DNA from: Ktedonobacteraceae bacterium | GTDB taxonomy: Bacteria > Chloroflexota > Ktedonobacteria > Ktedonobacterales > Ktedonobacteraceae | Assembly (NCBI GenBank): GCA_025928885.1 | Contig: JAICIM010000007.1 | Span: 1 to 32,713 of the forward strand | Length of the DNA: 32,713 nucleotides | Direction: 5' to 3' | Shown: in pieces, positions 31,991 to 32,713 of the stretch | How positions within the stretch are numbered: the first letter of the stretch is position 1 | Layout: each line of letters opens with the position of its first letter | Notes under the pieces: generated by a model | Seen by the model: only the letters and a program-made list of their open reading frames with translations | What the model was told of the DNA's origin: nothing | The model's database searches: none | Made by a program: the position numbers and the translations under genes

Positions 31991-32680
31991 ATGAGTTATC
32001 AAGGACAGGACCCCAATCAAGGACAGTATCCTGGTTCAGGGCAATATGGCGGCGGCTATCAGCAGCCACAACAGCCGCCGCCAACCGATCCTTACAGCGG
32101 TCAGGGTCAGCAATACGGGACGGGCTATGGCCAGCAGCAGCCGGGATATGGGCAGGAGGGCTATGGCCAGCAGCAATCGGGGTATGGTCAGCAACCATAC
32201 GGTCAACCGGGCTATGGGCAGCCAGGATATCAGCAGCCTGGGCAGGGCTATCAACAGCCAGGATATCAACAGCCCGGGCAGGGCTACCAGCCTCCTTATG
32301 GCACGCCTCAACAGGGGCCAACATCGATGGGCATGTCGCAAAACGTAGCCGCCGGTCTGAGCTATGTTCTCATCTGGATCACCGGTCTCATTTTCTTCCT
32401 GATGGAGAAGCAGAATCGTTTTGTTCGTTTCCACGCCATGCAGTCGATCATCTTTTTCGGCGGCGTAACGGTCCTCAATATTCTGATCAATATCGTGGTT
32501 GCTGCGCTGCATTATTCGGCATTTGCGACCGCAATAGGTTGCGTCGGGTCTATAATAGGACTCGCAGCTTTCGTCGTCTGGATTGTGCTGATGGTCAATG
32601 CTTTCCAGGGCAAATACTTCAAACTTCCTGTGATCGGTGATTATGCCGAGCGCTACGCCAATCAAGGCACCACAATGTAA
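31991..32680 (+). CDS. DUF4870 membrane protein with Gly/Tyr/Gln-rich N-terminus
   Basis: A 229-residue protein. Residues 1-110 are low-complexity, built from GYGQQQPG- and GYQQPGQ-like units, including a 33-bp tandem DNA repeat. The C-terminal 110 residues match DUF4870: three membrane segments (about 119-138, 150-172, 178-200) with the family signature [18 protein letters not shown] between the first two. The cellular role of DUF4870 is unknown. The frame extends upstream to 31883, but the ATG at 31991 with AAGGA about 8 nt upstream begins the low-complexity region and is preferred. The last 33 nt of the window show nothing further. Confidence 0.8.
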   Translation: MSYQGQDPNQGQYPGSGQYGGGYQQPQQPPPTDPYSGQGQQYGTGYGQQQPGYGQEGYGQQQSGYGQQPYGQPGYGQPGYQQPGQGYQQPGYQQPGQGYQPPYGTPQQGPTSMGMSQNVAAGLSYVLIWITGLIFFLMEKQNRFVRFHAMQSIIFFGGVTVLNILINIVVAALHYSAFATAIGCVGSIIGLAAFVVWIVLMVNAFQGKYFKLPVIGDYAERYANQGTTM

Positions 32681-32713
32681 GAAGAAGATATGATGATAGG
32701 GAGAGTGGCTCAA

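Overview
The window reads as ordinary chromosome of a free-living, monoderm-type bacterium. The gene content fits Chloroflexota, probably class Ktedonobacteria: a PhoD-like phosphatase, LarA, a DUF4388 protein, a class A PBP with a Pro/Thr tail, a sensor kinase with a multi-pass N-terminus, PPK1, and a GYGQQ-rich DUF4870 protein. The taxon is inferred from protein style only. No phage, CRISPR array, plasmid or insertion-sequence gene was seen. The left end cuts a phosphatase gene.

Layout. 1-2.4 kb: PhoD-like phosphatase (partial) and LarA-type racemase, both on minus. 2.8-4.2 kb: orphan HlyD-like adaptor, then a HicA/HicB toxin-antitoxin pair. 4.3-6.1 kb (minus): 3' remnant of a TrmH/SpoU rRNA methyltransferase, directly abutted by a gene for a disordered hydrophilic protein, then a DUF4388 protein. 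6.5-10.7 kb (plus): HTH regulator, class A PBP, membrane-anchored FG-GAP-like protein. 10.9-14.2 kb: metallophosphoesterase convergent with a kinase/response-regulator pair. 14.3-14.8 kb: a strikingly pyrimidine-rich stretch without a gene that may encode a small RNA. 14.8-18.8 kb: transaldolase-like aldolase (minus); MaoC hydratase plus UPF0173 hydrolase; clpP; RsmC-like methyltransferase. 19.2-22.9 kb: alpha/beta hydrolase lacking its nucleophile, YtcJ-type amidohydrolase, LysM-CHAP wall hydrolase. 23.0-25.2 kb: ppk1 (minus). 25.6-25.9 kb: tRNA-Leu(UAG) and tRNA-Gly(GCC). 26.3-31.7 kb: tig, clpX, lon, a protein quality-control cluster whose usual member clpP sits about 9 kb upstream. 32.0-32.7 kb: DUF4870 membrane protein.

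The most unusual content is between the genes. Three families of palindromes recur. (1) A REP-like 24-nt hairpin with conserved apex CTTGCGG, covarying stem and a GTAG foot, in at least six copies; two pairs form BIME-like composites. (2) Two giant inverted repeats with 31-bp perfect arms that share only the inner core CGCTTTATCG/CGATAAAGCG. (3) Two hairpins sharing AAGTCGYGCGACTT. In each family the apex or core is constant, while the outer arms differ between copies yet stay complementary within each copy. These are the best candidates for an undescribed element system; the GTAG foot of family 1 predicts a RAYT-type transposase elsewhere in the genome.
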